A stretch of 7,272 bases of DNA from a bacterium (GTDB lineage: Bacteria > Bacillota > Clostridia > Oscillospirales > Oscillospiraceae): the NCBI GenBank assembly GCA_004562395.1, contig SFQY01000055.1:1-7272 (forward strand), in the 5' to 3' direction. The notes under the pieces were generated by a model. The model was given only the letters and a program-made list of their open reading frames with translations, had not been told where the DNA came from and did not search any database. This document shows, piece by piece, positions 1 through 5,086 of the stretch (positions are counted from its first letter, which is position 1; each line of letters opens with the position of its first letter). Made by a program: the position numbers and the translations under genes.

Positions 1-15
1 TAAGATGTCGCCGTT

Positions 16-97
16 CCTCATCCGCCCCAGTGTGCGCACTGGGGCACCTTCCCCCCGGGGGAAGGTATTGCCCACTGCGCAGCTAAACGATCATTTA
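16..97 (+). repeat. Hairpin repeat A with TAAACGATCATTTA tail
   Basis: A CCTCATCC-type start is followed by two perfect hairpins and a motif. The first hairpin is GCCCCAGTG-TGCG-CACTGGGGC (24-45). The second has arms ACCTTCCCCC and GGGGGAAGGT (46-66). After an 18-base gap the repeat ends in TAAACGATCATTTA (84-97). The same order recurs at 3034-3120, and inverted at 2858-2938, so this is one copy of an interspersed repeat. Bases 1-15 before it are too few to interpret. From 98 to 244, up to the vanW promoter, I see no gene, only GC-rich sequence with short imperfect hairpins. No U-run follows the hairpins, so they are not ordinary terminators on this strand. Confidence 0.8.
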
Positions 98-244
98 CGT
101 AAGCAGCGTACGGGGGATGTTGGGAAGGAAATGCTTCTGGGGTGAACGCGCATTCGCGGCGGGGGTGGCCGCGAAACCAGCAGCCGGGGCAGCCGTCAGG
201 CACGGCAGAATCCCTTCTTCGGGAGATTTTCCCCCGGGGTTTCC

Positions 245-273
245 TTGAAAAGACCGGAAGACTCTGGTAGAAT
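245..273 (+). promoter_or_regulatory. Probable sigma-A promoter of the vanW gene
   Basis: TTGAAA (245-250) and TAGAAT (268-273) are separated by 17 bases, the optimal spacing for a housekeeping sigma factor. Transcription would start near 280, giving a leader of about 30 bases before the ATG at 310. No operator-like palindrome is obvious around it. Confidence 0.65.
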
Positions 274-309
274 ATACACAGTGATTCCAAGAGAGGAAAG
301 GAAGTACCG

Positions 310-1773
310 ATGAAAGCAGAGACAGAAAGAAAGAGACCTTCCCGCCGGCTTACGTGGTGCGTACTGGCCGCTGTCCTGACAGCCCTTTGCACGGGGATAC
401 TCCTGTGGCAGTATTGCGGCGTCAGAACGCAGCCCCATCTGAGGGCTGCCGGTATTCCGGTGGGGGATATGACCCGTGTTCAGGTTCGCAAGGCCTTGAA
501 GGAAATGGCGGAACGCCTGTCCGGGGAGGACATGGTGATCCGCCTGCCGGAGGAGGAGCTGCGCCTGTCCCCGGAGGCCACCGGCGCGGCGCTTCGGATG
601 GGTGAGGCGGTGCGGACCATTTTTGCCTTTGAAGGCGGCGCGGAAGGAGACGGGGAGAAAACCGTCAGTCTGCTGCGCTGCCTGCGGCTGGATGAGGATG
701 CCATTCATGCCGCCCTGGAGGCATATGCCGGACAATACGATTCGGAATACTCCGACTGGTCCTATGTGCTGGAGGGACAGCGCCCCGGCCTGGAGGAGGA
801 CGTTTATCGGGAAGACGCTCCCGGTCAGACGCTTTTGCTGACCATGGGCACTCCGGGGCAGAAACTGGATGTGGATGAGGTGTACAGCCGGGTGCTGGAG
901 GCCTATGACAGCGGCTCCTTCCTGGTGGAGGTGGAAGCGCCTCCCGCAGATGTGCCGGAAGCGCCGGATCTGGAGGCAATCCTCCATGAGATTGAAAGCG
1001 AGCCTGTGGACGCTTCTCTGAATTTAGAGACCTACGAGAGCCAGACCGCGGTCTATGGCTATGGGTTTGACCTAGAGCAGGCCCGGAAGCTGGTGGAAAA
1101 AGCGGAGTACGGCGAATCGGTGTCCATTCCCCTGGAGGCCGTTGCTCCGGAGATCCTGGGAGACGGGGTTTACTTTCGGGATGTGCTGGGAGAATACAAC
1201 TCCGGCCACTCCAACCGGCCGAATATCGTGAACAACCTGGAGCTGGTCTGCAGTTTCCTGGACGGCACCGTGATCCAGCCCGGAGAGGAGTTTTCCTATA
1301 ACGACACAGTGGGGGAGCGCACCGTGGAGCGGGGCTTCCTGTATGGGGAGTCCTTCACCGGCTTCTCCCAGAGCAGAAGCGCCGGAGGCGGTGTTTGCCA
1401 GGGCTCATCGGTTCTGTATGTCTGCGCCCTGACCGCAGAGCTGGAGATATTGGAGCGTGTCAATCACGGCATGGAAGTGAGCTATACGCCCCCCGGACAG
1501 GACGCGGCGGTGAGCTGGGAAGGACCGGATTTCCGCTTCCGGAACAATACTCATTTCCCCATACAGATCACCGCGGAGCTGGCGGAGGGCCAGATGCGGG
1601 TGAAGCTGCTGGGTACCGATGAAAAAGACTACTATATCAAGCTGGAAAGCACCTATGGCCGGGACGCGCATCAAAGCTATGCCAATGTCTATATGTGCAA
1701 GTACGACAAACAGACGGATGCCCTGCTCAGCCGGGAGAAGGTATCCCATTCCGCCTACCGGCTTCTGACGTAA
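310..1773 (+). CDS. VanW-family protein, membrane-anchored
   Basis: A 487-residue protein with a basic N-terminus (residues 1-13), one hydrophobic segment (about 14-34) and a long extracytoplasmic part, so it is probably anchored by a signal anchor with its bulk outside the cell. Residues about 45-280 are acidic and variable and probably include the peptidoglycan-binding-like region (PG_binding_4) common in this family. The VanW domain occupies about 290-430, recognised by EEFSYNDTVGERT (326-338), GGGVCQGSSVLY (359-370), RVNHGMEVSYTPPGQDAAVSW (383-403, two motifs run together) and FRFRNNTHFPIQI (408-420). VanW was first seen in vanB-type vancomycin-resistance clusters, but its biochemical role is unknown and most chromosomal copies have no link to resistance. 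No vanR, vanS, vanH, vanB or vanX gene is nearby. The ATG at 310 follows AAAGGAAG (297-304) at suitable spacing. It is monocistronic, between its own promoter and terminator. Confidence 0.9.
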   Translation: MKAETERKRPSRRLTWCVLAAVLTALCTGILLWQYCGVRTQPHLRAAGIPVGDMTRVQVRKALKEMAERLSGEDMVIRLPEEELRLSPEATGAALRMGEAVRTIFAFEGGAEGDGEKTVSLLRCLRLDEDAIHAALEAYAGQYDSEYSDWSYVLEGQRPGLEEDVYREDAPGQTLLLTMGTPGQKLDVDEVYSRVLEAYDSGSFLVEVEAPPADVPEAPDLEAILHEIESEPVDASLNLETYESQTAVYGYGFDLEQARKLVEKAEYGESVSIPLEAVAPEILGDGVYFRDVLGEYNSGHSNRPNIVNNLELVCSFLDGTVIQPGEEFSYNDTVGERTVERGFLYGESFTGFSQSRSAGGGVCQGSSVLYVCALTAELEILERVNHGMEVSYTPPGQDAAVSWEGPDFRFRNNTHFPIQITAELAEGQMRVKLLGTDEKDYYIKLESTYGRDAHQSYANVYMCKYDKQTDALLSREKVSHSAYRLLT

Positions 1774-1778
1774 ACGGC

Positions 1779-1818
1779 ACCGCCGCTGGGACTTCACTCC
1801 CGGCGGCGGTTCTTTTTT
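1779..1818 (+). terminator. Intrinsic terminator of the vanW gene
   Basis: A 13-bp stem (1779-1791 with 1798-1810, one G-U pair) closes a six-base loop and is followed by TCTTTTTT. It begins six bases after the vanW stop codon. On the opposite strand the hairpin has no U-run, so it would serve the convergent M14 gene poorly. Confidence 0.9.
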
Positions 1819-1823
1819 GGAGT

Positions 1824-2759
1824 CTATTCCGGCTGCCCCCGGAGCCCCAGAGCGGCGGTGACCAGGATGCCCAGATTGTCCCGGTAGATGGACGCGAACT
1901 GCTCAATGGGCAGGGGATTTTCGCCTTCTCCGGCTTCGATGGTATAGCCCGGACGGCGGAAGGTCTGGATGAACCAGTCCTTGTAACCGGCGAAGCCGGA
2001 TTCGTAGGGAGTGTCCGCCAGGGTATAGCCGCTGAGCCGGGCAAATTCCTCTCCCAGCGCCCGGGCACCGGGGACCTGATAATCCTGAAACTGCCAGTAG
2101 ATGACCTTGCCCTGGGTATGGTAGGCCAGAACCAGGTCCGGGTCCAGAGCCTGGGTCAAGTCTGCCAGGGCGATGGACTCCCGCTGGCTCAGGGGAGACC
2201 GGCCCACATAGTCCCGGGGACCGGGTTTGGTGTAGCCTTGGGAGAACTTGATCTCCCTGGCCCGGAGCCATCCGGCGGGATATTGCAGGTTCAGGTCCAC
2301 CCCCAGAAGATTGGCCTTCCAGCCGTCGGGGAAGGGAATATCCGGGTAGTTGTCTCCCAGGCGGCGGGCGGCCTCATATTCCAGAGTCCCCGTTTCGATG
2401 GCCCCGGTGACCAGGTCCACTCCGTCAGGGTCCACCATGGGGACAGTGTAGATCGTGGCTGCTTTCAGAATGTTCCGGGCCTCCACACCGTAGAGCCTGC
2501 CTCCGTCCTGAGCAGCCTGAGCCAGCTCCTCCATAAATTTCAGAAGCACCGGGGTGGTGATCCACTCGTTGGCGTGGTGGGCCGCCGTGTACAGCACCTT
2601 CCGGCTCCCCTCCCCGGCGGTCAGGGTCAGCACCGGACGGCCAAAGGCGGTGGTGGTGAGCGTTTCGCTTGTCAGAAGGGGATACCGCTCCGTCAGGGCA
2701 GCAATGGTCTGCCGGCAAAGCTCCGCGGTCATGGGTACATCCGTTCGCACGATAGCCAA
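1824..2759 (-). CDS. M14-family zinc carboxypeptidase / putative gamma-D-glutamyl-L-diamino acid endopeptidase
   Basis: A 311-residue M14 metallopeptidase. Zinc ligands are visible as HHANEW (His62 and Glu65 of the HxxE motif) and His214 in LAYHTQG. The general base is Glu275 in GYTIEAGEG. VPMVDPDGVDL (106-116) and LLGVDLNLQYPAGW (151-164) are further family motifs, the latter at the position of the GVDLNRNF block of classical carboxypeptidases. The set resembles the bacterial M14C group, which includes gamma-D-glutamyl-diamino acid endopeptidase I and Bacillus YqgT, enzymes that cut peptidoglycan stem peptides. There is no signal peptide, LysM domain or membrane segment, so a cytoplasmic role such as muropeptide recycling or sporulation is likely. 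The exact substrate is inference. The TTG start at 2759 is chosen because GGAGGTGA (2764-2771) lies at ideal spacing. ATG at 2732 is an alternative with a worse ribosome binding site. The open frame continues upstream to 3026, but that part translates repeat B and is not protein-like. Confidence 0.88.
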   Translation of the reverse strand: MAIVRTDVPMTAELCRQTIAALTERYPLLTSETLTTTAFGRPVLTLTAGEGSRKVLYTAAHHANEWITTPVLLKFMEELAQAAQDGGRLYGVEARNILKAATIYTVPMVDPDGVDLVTGAIETGTLEYEAARRLGDNYPDIPFPDGWKANLLGVDLNLQYPAGWLRAREIKFSQGYTKPGPRDYVGRSPLSQRESIALADLTQALDPDLVLAYHTQGKVIYWQFQDYQVPGARALGEEFARLSGYTLADTPYESGFAGYKDWFIQTFRRPGYTIEAGEGENPLPIEQFASIYRDNLGILVTAALGLRGQPE

Positions 2760-2763
2760 AAAA

Positions 2764-2771
2764 TCACCTCC
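2764..2771 (-). promoter_or_regulatory. Strong ribosome binding site that decides the TTG start of the M14 gene
   Basis: GGAGGTGA matches the anti-Shine-Dalgarno sequence over eight bases. The TTG codon at 2759-2757 follows GGAGG by seven bases. Nearby GTG (2750) and ATG (2732) codons are too far away to use it well. No convincing promoter is seen on this strand between here and repeat B. Confidence 0.75.
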
Positions 2772-2857
2772 GGTTATGGTATGCGCCTCGGGTGAAAAAT
2801 GTGCGCAGAGGAAAGGCAACCCCCGCTTCCCTGACATGCGCTGTATCGTTTCTGCCG

Positions 2858-2938
2858 TAAAGGATCGTTTGCGCTCGTACCCCAAAACCTTCCCCCTCGG
2901 GGGAAGGTGCCCCAGTGCGCACACTGGGGCGGATGAGG
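2858..2938 (-). repeat. Hairpin repeat B, inverted copy of repeat A
   Basis: Read on the minus strand this has the order of repeat A: CCTCATCC, hairpin GCCCCAGTG-TGCG-CACTGGGGC (2909-2930), hairpin ACCTTCCCCC/GGGGGAAGGT (2887-2908), then a degenerate motif CAAACGATCCTTTA (2858-2871). It lies about 90 bases upstream of the M14 ribosome binding site, so it may lie in the leader or promoter region of that gene. Confidence 0.8.
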
Positions 2939-3033
2939 GGGCATCGCGCCAAAGGATGTCATTGTAGGTAAACAGGAGTAACCTGTTGGAAATTCTCCTT
3001 TTCGTTACTGCCGTGCTAATTGCCACGTTTTCC

Positions 3034-3120
3034 CCTCATCCGTCACGGCTTCGCCGTGCCACCTTCCCCCGAGGGGGAAGGTTTTGGGGAGCGTCCGTTA
3101 TTTCGCTAAACGATCATTTT
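3034..3120 (+). repeat. Hairpin repeat C, facing repeat B
   Basis: The same plan as repeat A, with a different first hairpin. It runs CCTCATCCG, then CACGGC-TTC-GCCGTG (3044-3058), then ACCTTCCCCC/GGGGGAAGGT (3061-3082), then a 24-base stretch, then TAAACGATCATTTT (3107-3120). With repeat B it forms a perfect 29-bp inverted repeat (2880-2908 against 3061-3089), so the pair could form a large cruciform. The 2939-3033 interval between them shows no gene. The terminal motif ends two bases before the -35 box of the abrB-type promoter. Confidence 0.8.
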
Positions 3121-3122
3121 CC

Positions 3123-3151
3123 TTGACATTGTCTCCGAAATGAAGTATGAT
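3123..3151 (+). promoter_or_regulatory. Near-consensus sigma-A promoter of the AbrB-glycosyltransferase operon
   Basis: TTGACA (3123-3128), a perfect -35 box, is followed 17 bases later by TATGAT (3146-3151). It is the strongest promoter by eye in the window. The -10 box lies inside the left arm of the palindrome at 3143-3171, so a bound repressor would block RNA polymerase. The leader to the ATG at 3187 is only about 30 bases. Confidence 0.88.
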
Positions 3152-3171
3152 TGGTATAACCAGTCATACTT
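3143..3171 (+). promoter_or_regulatory. Palindromic operator overlapping the -10 box
   Basis: Two 13-base arms, AAGTATGATTGGT (3143-3155) and ACCAGTCATACTT (3159-3171), match at 12 of 13 positions around a three-base centre, ATA. Its position over the -10 and start site is typical of repressor binding. The inner part, TGGTATAACCA, also fits the TNGTNNNACNA pattern known for FadR-subfamily GntR regulators. The binder could therefore be the AbrB-type product of the first gene (autoregulation) or a GntR-type protein encoded elsewhere. The operator structure is seen directly. The identity of the regulator is inference. Confidence 0.78.
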
Positions 3172-3186
3172 ACAGGAGGGATCCAT

Positions 3187-3402
3187 ATGCAATTTCCAAA
3201 GGGCAAGCACGCCTGGATGGTCAAGATCGGGGAAAAAGGGCAGTTTGTCATTCCCAAGGAAGCCCGGGATCAATTCGGGCTGCAGCCGGGACAGACCATT
3301 CTGGTGCTGGCGGATGACGAAAAGGGCATTGCCATTCCGCCCAGGGATGTCAGCGAGAAGCTCTTTGCCCAGATTTTTCAGGATTCGGAGCAGGAGGAGT
3401 AA
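3187..3402 (+). CDS. AbrB/MazE/SpoVT-family DNA-binding regulator
   Basis: A 71-residue protein with a SpoVT-AbrB swapped-hairpin DNA-binding domain at residues about 11-50, seen as KIGEKGQFVIPKEARDQFGL followed directly by QPGQTILVLADD. Proteins of this size bind DNA as dimers through interlocked beta strands. The short acidic tail (56-71) has no recognisable domain. The ATG at 3187 follows AGGAGGG (3174-3180) at six bases. It is the first gene of the operon, and the palindrome over its own promoter suggests autoregulation. The antitoxin MazE shares this fold, but the downstream gene is a full-length glycosyltransferase, not a toxin, so an antitoxin role is unlikely. Compact AbrB-type regulators of this kind often precede transport or modification genes in Clostridia (general knowledge). 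Confidence 0.9.
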   Translation: MQFPKGKHAWMVKIGEKGQFVIPKEARDQFGLQPGQTILVLADDEKGIAIPPRDVSEKLFAQIFQDSEQEE

Positions 3403-3403
3403 C

Positions 3404-4600
3404 ATGAGCCGCATTGTGTTTTTCTGCATTCCCGCCCACGGGCATACCAACCCCACTCTGGGCGTGGTCCGGGAGCTGGTGGCCCGGGGCCATGAGGTCC
3501 TGTACTATTCCTACCGTATGCTTCAGAAGGACATCGAGTCCACAGGAGCCACTTTCGTAGCCTGTGATGAATTCGACGCGCAGCAGCATCTGACACCCCA
3601 GGAGGGGGCCAGGATCGGTTCGGATCTGGCGCTGTCCACCCGGGTGCTGGTGGATACCACGCTGGCTCTGGATGAGGCCGTCTGCCGGGAGATGGAGCGG
3701 CTGCGGCCGGACTGCATCGTGGCGGATTCCATGGCGGTGTGGGGAAAGGCTGTGGCCCTGAAGCTGGGGATCCCCTTCGTGTCCTCCACCACCACCTTTG
3801 CCTTCAACCGGTATTCCGCACGGATCATGAAGCAGAGCGGCAAGGGAATGCTGTCCATGCTCTTCTCCATGAGAGAGGTCAACCGGCAGATCCGGCGGCT
3901 CCGGGACCGGGGCTATCCCGTCAAGAGTATCCTGGACATCATCAGCAATGACGAGAATACCGACACCATCGTCTACACCTCGCCTCAGTTCCAGCCCTGC
4001 GCGGAGACCTTTTCGGAGAAATACGCCTTCGTCGGCCCCTCCATCCGGCCCACGGTGCAGCAGATCCCTAAAACCCGGGACCGGCTGGTATACGTCTCCA
4101 TGGGCACCGTGAACAACGATATGCTGCCCCTGTATCGCAGCTGCATTGACGCGCTGAAGGATATGGACTGCCAGGTGATCCTCTCTGTGGGGAATCAGGT
4201 GGATCTATCTCAATTTGGCCCGCTGCCGGAGGGGATCGCCGTCTATTCCTCCGTGGACCAGATGGCGGTGCTGGAAAAGGCGGATGTGTTTGTGTCCCAC
4301 TGCGGCATGAACAGCGTCAGCGAAAGCCTGTATTTCAGCGTCCCTCTGGTGATGCTACCCAAAACCAGCGAGCAGGAGGGAGTAGCTGCCCGGGTGGAGC
4401 AGCTGGGCGCGGGACTCCTGCTGAAAAAGACCACCCCGGAGGCCATCCGGGAAGCTGTCACAAGGGTGCTGGAGGATCCGTCCTTCCGGGAGGCCGCGGC
4501 CCGGATCGCCGAAGGGTTCCGGGCCTGCCCCGGAGCAAAGGGAGCGGCGGATAAAATCGAGAGTTGCTGCCGCACCGTCGTGCCGAAAATTCATGGGTAA
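3404..4600 (+). CDS. Family-1 (GT-B) glycosyltransferase, MGT/YjiC-like
   Basis: A 398-residue GT-B fold enzyme that would transfer a sugar from a nucleotide donor to a small acceptor. The N-terminal acceptor half has IPAHGHTNPTLGVVRELVARG (9-29, two adjacent motifs), and His12 and Asp108 (VADSM) are likely the catalytic pair by analogy with OleD/OleI. The C-terminal donor half begins with LVYVSMGTV (228-236) and contains HCGMNSVSESLYFSVPLVML (299-318) with EQ (323-324), the expected nucleotide-sugar site. The closest named relatives I recognise are macrolide glycosyltransferases and Bacillus YjiC, which act on macrolides or flavonoids. The natural acceptor cannot be read from sequence. No signal peptide or membrane segment is seen, so it is cytoplasmic. 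The ATG at 3404 is one base after the regulator stop, with AGGAGG at 3392-3397 inside that gene, so the two are probably translationally coupled. The stop codon lies within a repeat motif. No terminator follows closely. Confidence 0.93.
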   Translation: MSRIVFFCIPAHGHTNPTLGVVRELVARGHEVLYYSYRMLQKDIESTGATFVACDEFDAQQHLTPQEGARIGSDLALSTRVLVDTTLALDEAVCREMERLRPDCIVADSMAVWGKAVALKLGIPFVSSTTTFAFNRYSARIMKQSGKGMLSMLFSMREVNRQIRRLRDRGYPVKSILDIISNDENTDTIVYTSPQFQPCAETFSEKYAFVGPSIRPTVQQIPKTRDRLVYVSMGTVNNDMLPLYRSCIDALKDMDCQVILSVGNQVDLSQFGPLPEGIAVYSSVDQMAVLEKADVFVSHCGMNSVSESLYFSVPLVMLPKTSEQEGVAARVEQLGAGLLLKKTTPEAIREAVTRVLEDPSFREAAARIAEGFRACPGAKGAADKIESCCRTVVPKIHG

Positions 4601-4610
4601 ATGATCGTTG
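4598..4610 (-). repeat. GATC-centred repeat motif containing the glycosyltransferase stop codon
   Basis: TAAATGATCGTTG on the plus strand is a 12-of-13 match to the motif seen intact at 6995-7008 and 7098-7111. Its first three bases are the TAA stop of the glycosyltransferase. In the TAAACGATCATTTA orientation (minus strand) the hairpin block D lies on its 5' side, as for the other copies. The stretch 4611-4667 has no gene or clear structure. Confidence 0.65.
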
Positions 4611-4683
4611 TGGTTATCGGTTTTAATAAGCTGATCGTGAAATTGTAATTAGCGGACTCCCAGAAATGCTTGGCTCCCCCTAT

Positions 4684-4909
4684 GATGCGAATCAATAGTT
4701 GAAATGCCGAAATTACGCTGTCATTCCGAGCCAGTGCGCACACTGGCGTGGGAATCCCCCGGTTTAGAGGGAAAACGTATCGATAAGCACTCTGAAGGAC
4801 GGGGGGATTGCCACACCAGTCTGCGGACTGGTTCGCAATGACACCATTTTCTCAACTTCTTACCACATTTTCTAGCGTTTAAAACCTTTTTCAACTATTG
4901 ATTCGCATC
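4684..4909. mobile_element. MITE-like element with 21-bp terminal inverted repeats and CTAT target duplication
   Basis: Perfect 21-bp inverted repeats begin GATGCGAATC (4684-4704) and end GATTCGCATC (4889-4909). They are flanked on both sides by the direct repeat CTAT (4680-4683 and 4910-4913), consistent with a four-base target-site duplication. The element is 226 bp, has no open frame of note, and contains a second imperfect inverted repeat (4719-4843). A non-autonomous transposable element is the simplest reading. No transposase gene in this window could move it. A four-base duplication could arise by chance, but the flanks also rejoin into a sensible hairpin. Confidence 0.65.
4719..4843. 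repeat. Inner inverted repeat with hairpin-bearing arms
   Basis: Two 42-base arms (4719-4760 and 4802-4843) match inversely at 36 positions. They begin TGTCATTCCGAGCCAG and end CTGGTTCGCAATGACA. Each arm carries its own hairpin: CCAGTG-CGCA-CACTGG (4731-4746) and CCAGTC-TGCG-GACTGG (4816-4831). Forty-one bases lie between the arms. The internal hairpin resembles that of repeats A and B. It may be a separate repeat nested in the surrounding element. Confidence 0.75.
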
Positions 4910-5047
4910 CTATGGGAGAGCTGTCACGGCTTTAGCCGTGACTGAGAGGGCCCTCTCCGCCCCCTACGGGGGCACCTCTCCCAAAGGGAGAGGCAAGATG
5001 ATCGTTTATCTGATCTGTCTCCTGCGATTGAAGCGTTACAGAAACAG

Positions 5048-5078
5048 AAAAAAACCCGGCGGTTCGGAAACCGCCGGG
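5048..5078 (-). terminator. Intrinsic terminator of the EIIC gene
   Basis: On the minus strand, CCCGGCGGTT-TCCG-AACCGCCGGG forms a perfect 10-bp stem with a four-base loop, followed by seven U residues. It starts eight bases after the EIIC stop codon. Confidence 0.93.
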
Positions 5079-5086
5079 AATTCATG

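Larger units (their letters stand above)
4668..5008 (+). repeat. Hairpin repeat D, interrupted by a MITE-like insertion
   Basis: If the insert at 4684-4909 and one CTAT copy are removed, TTGGCTCCCC-CTAT-GGGAGAGC becomes continuous and forms an imperfect hairpin. It is followed by GTCACGGC-TTTA-GCCGTGAC (4923-4942), the palindrome GAGAGGGCCCTCTC (4944-4957), GCCCCC-TAC-GGGGGC (4959-4973) and CCTCTCCC-AAA-GGGAGAGG (4975-4993). A partial motif, ATGATCGTTTA, ends the block (4998-5008). The two ends of the block are roughly inverted (CTTGGCTCC against GGAGAGGCAAG). No coding sequence is credible here. Confidence 0.72.

Noticed and set aside
196..987. Minus-strand frame of 263 residues opposite vanW.
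   Set aside because: No family features or ribosome binding site, and the plus strand is a clear VanW protein.
310..1773. Vancomycin-resistance locus.
   Set aside because: Only a VanW-family gene is present. The regulatory, dehydrogenase, ligase and dipeptidase genes of van clusters are absent, and VanW proteins are common without resistance.
1695..2795. Long plus-strand open frame opposite the M14 gene.
   Set aside because: It is a GC-rich antisense shadow. The minus strand carries all the M14 catalytic motifs and the strong ribosome binding site.
2760..3026. N-terminal extension of the M14 gene to the ATG at 3026.
   Set aside because: It translates repeat B and has no protein-like features. 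The strong GGAGGTGA site lies downstream, directly before TTG 2759.
3140..4600. A longer glycosyltransferase frame starting at ATG 3140.
   Set aside because: The extension overlaps the promoter and the AbrB gene in another frame and shows no family similarity. ATG 3404 has AGGAGG at six bases and begins exactly at the family N-terminus.
3187..4600. MazE-type toxin-antitoxin pair.
   Set aside because: The second gene is a full-length glycosyltransferase with donor-site motifs, not a MazF-like or other small toxin.
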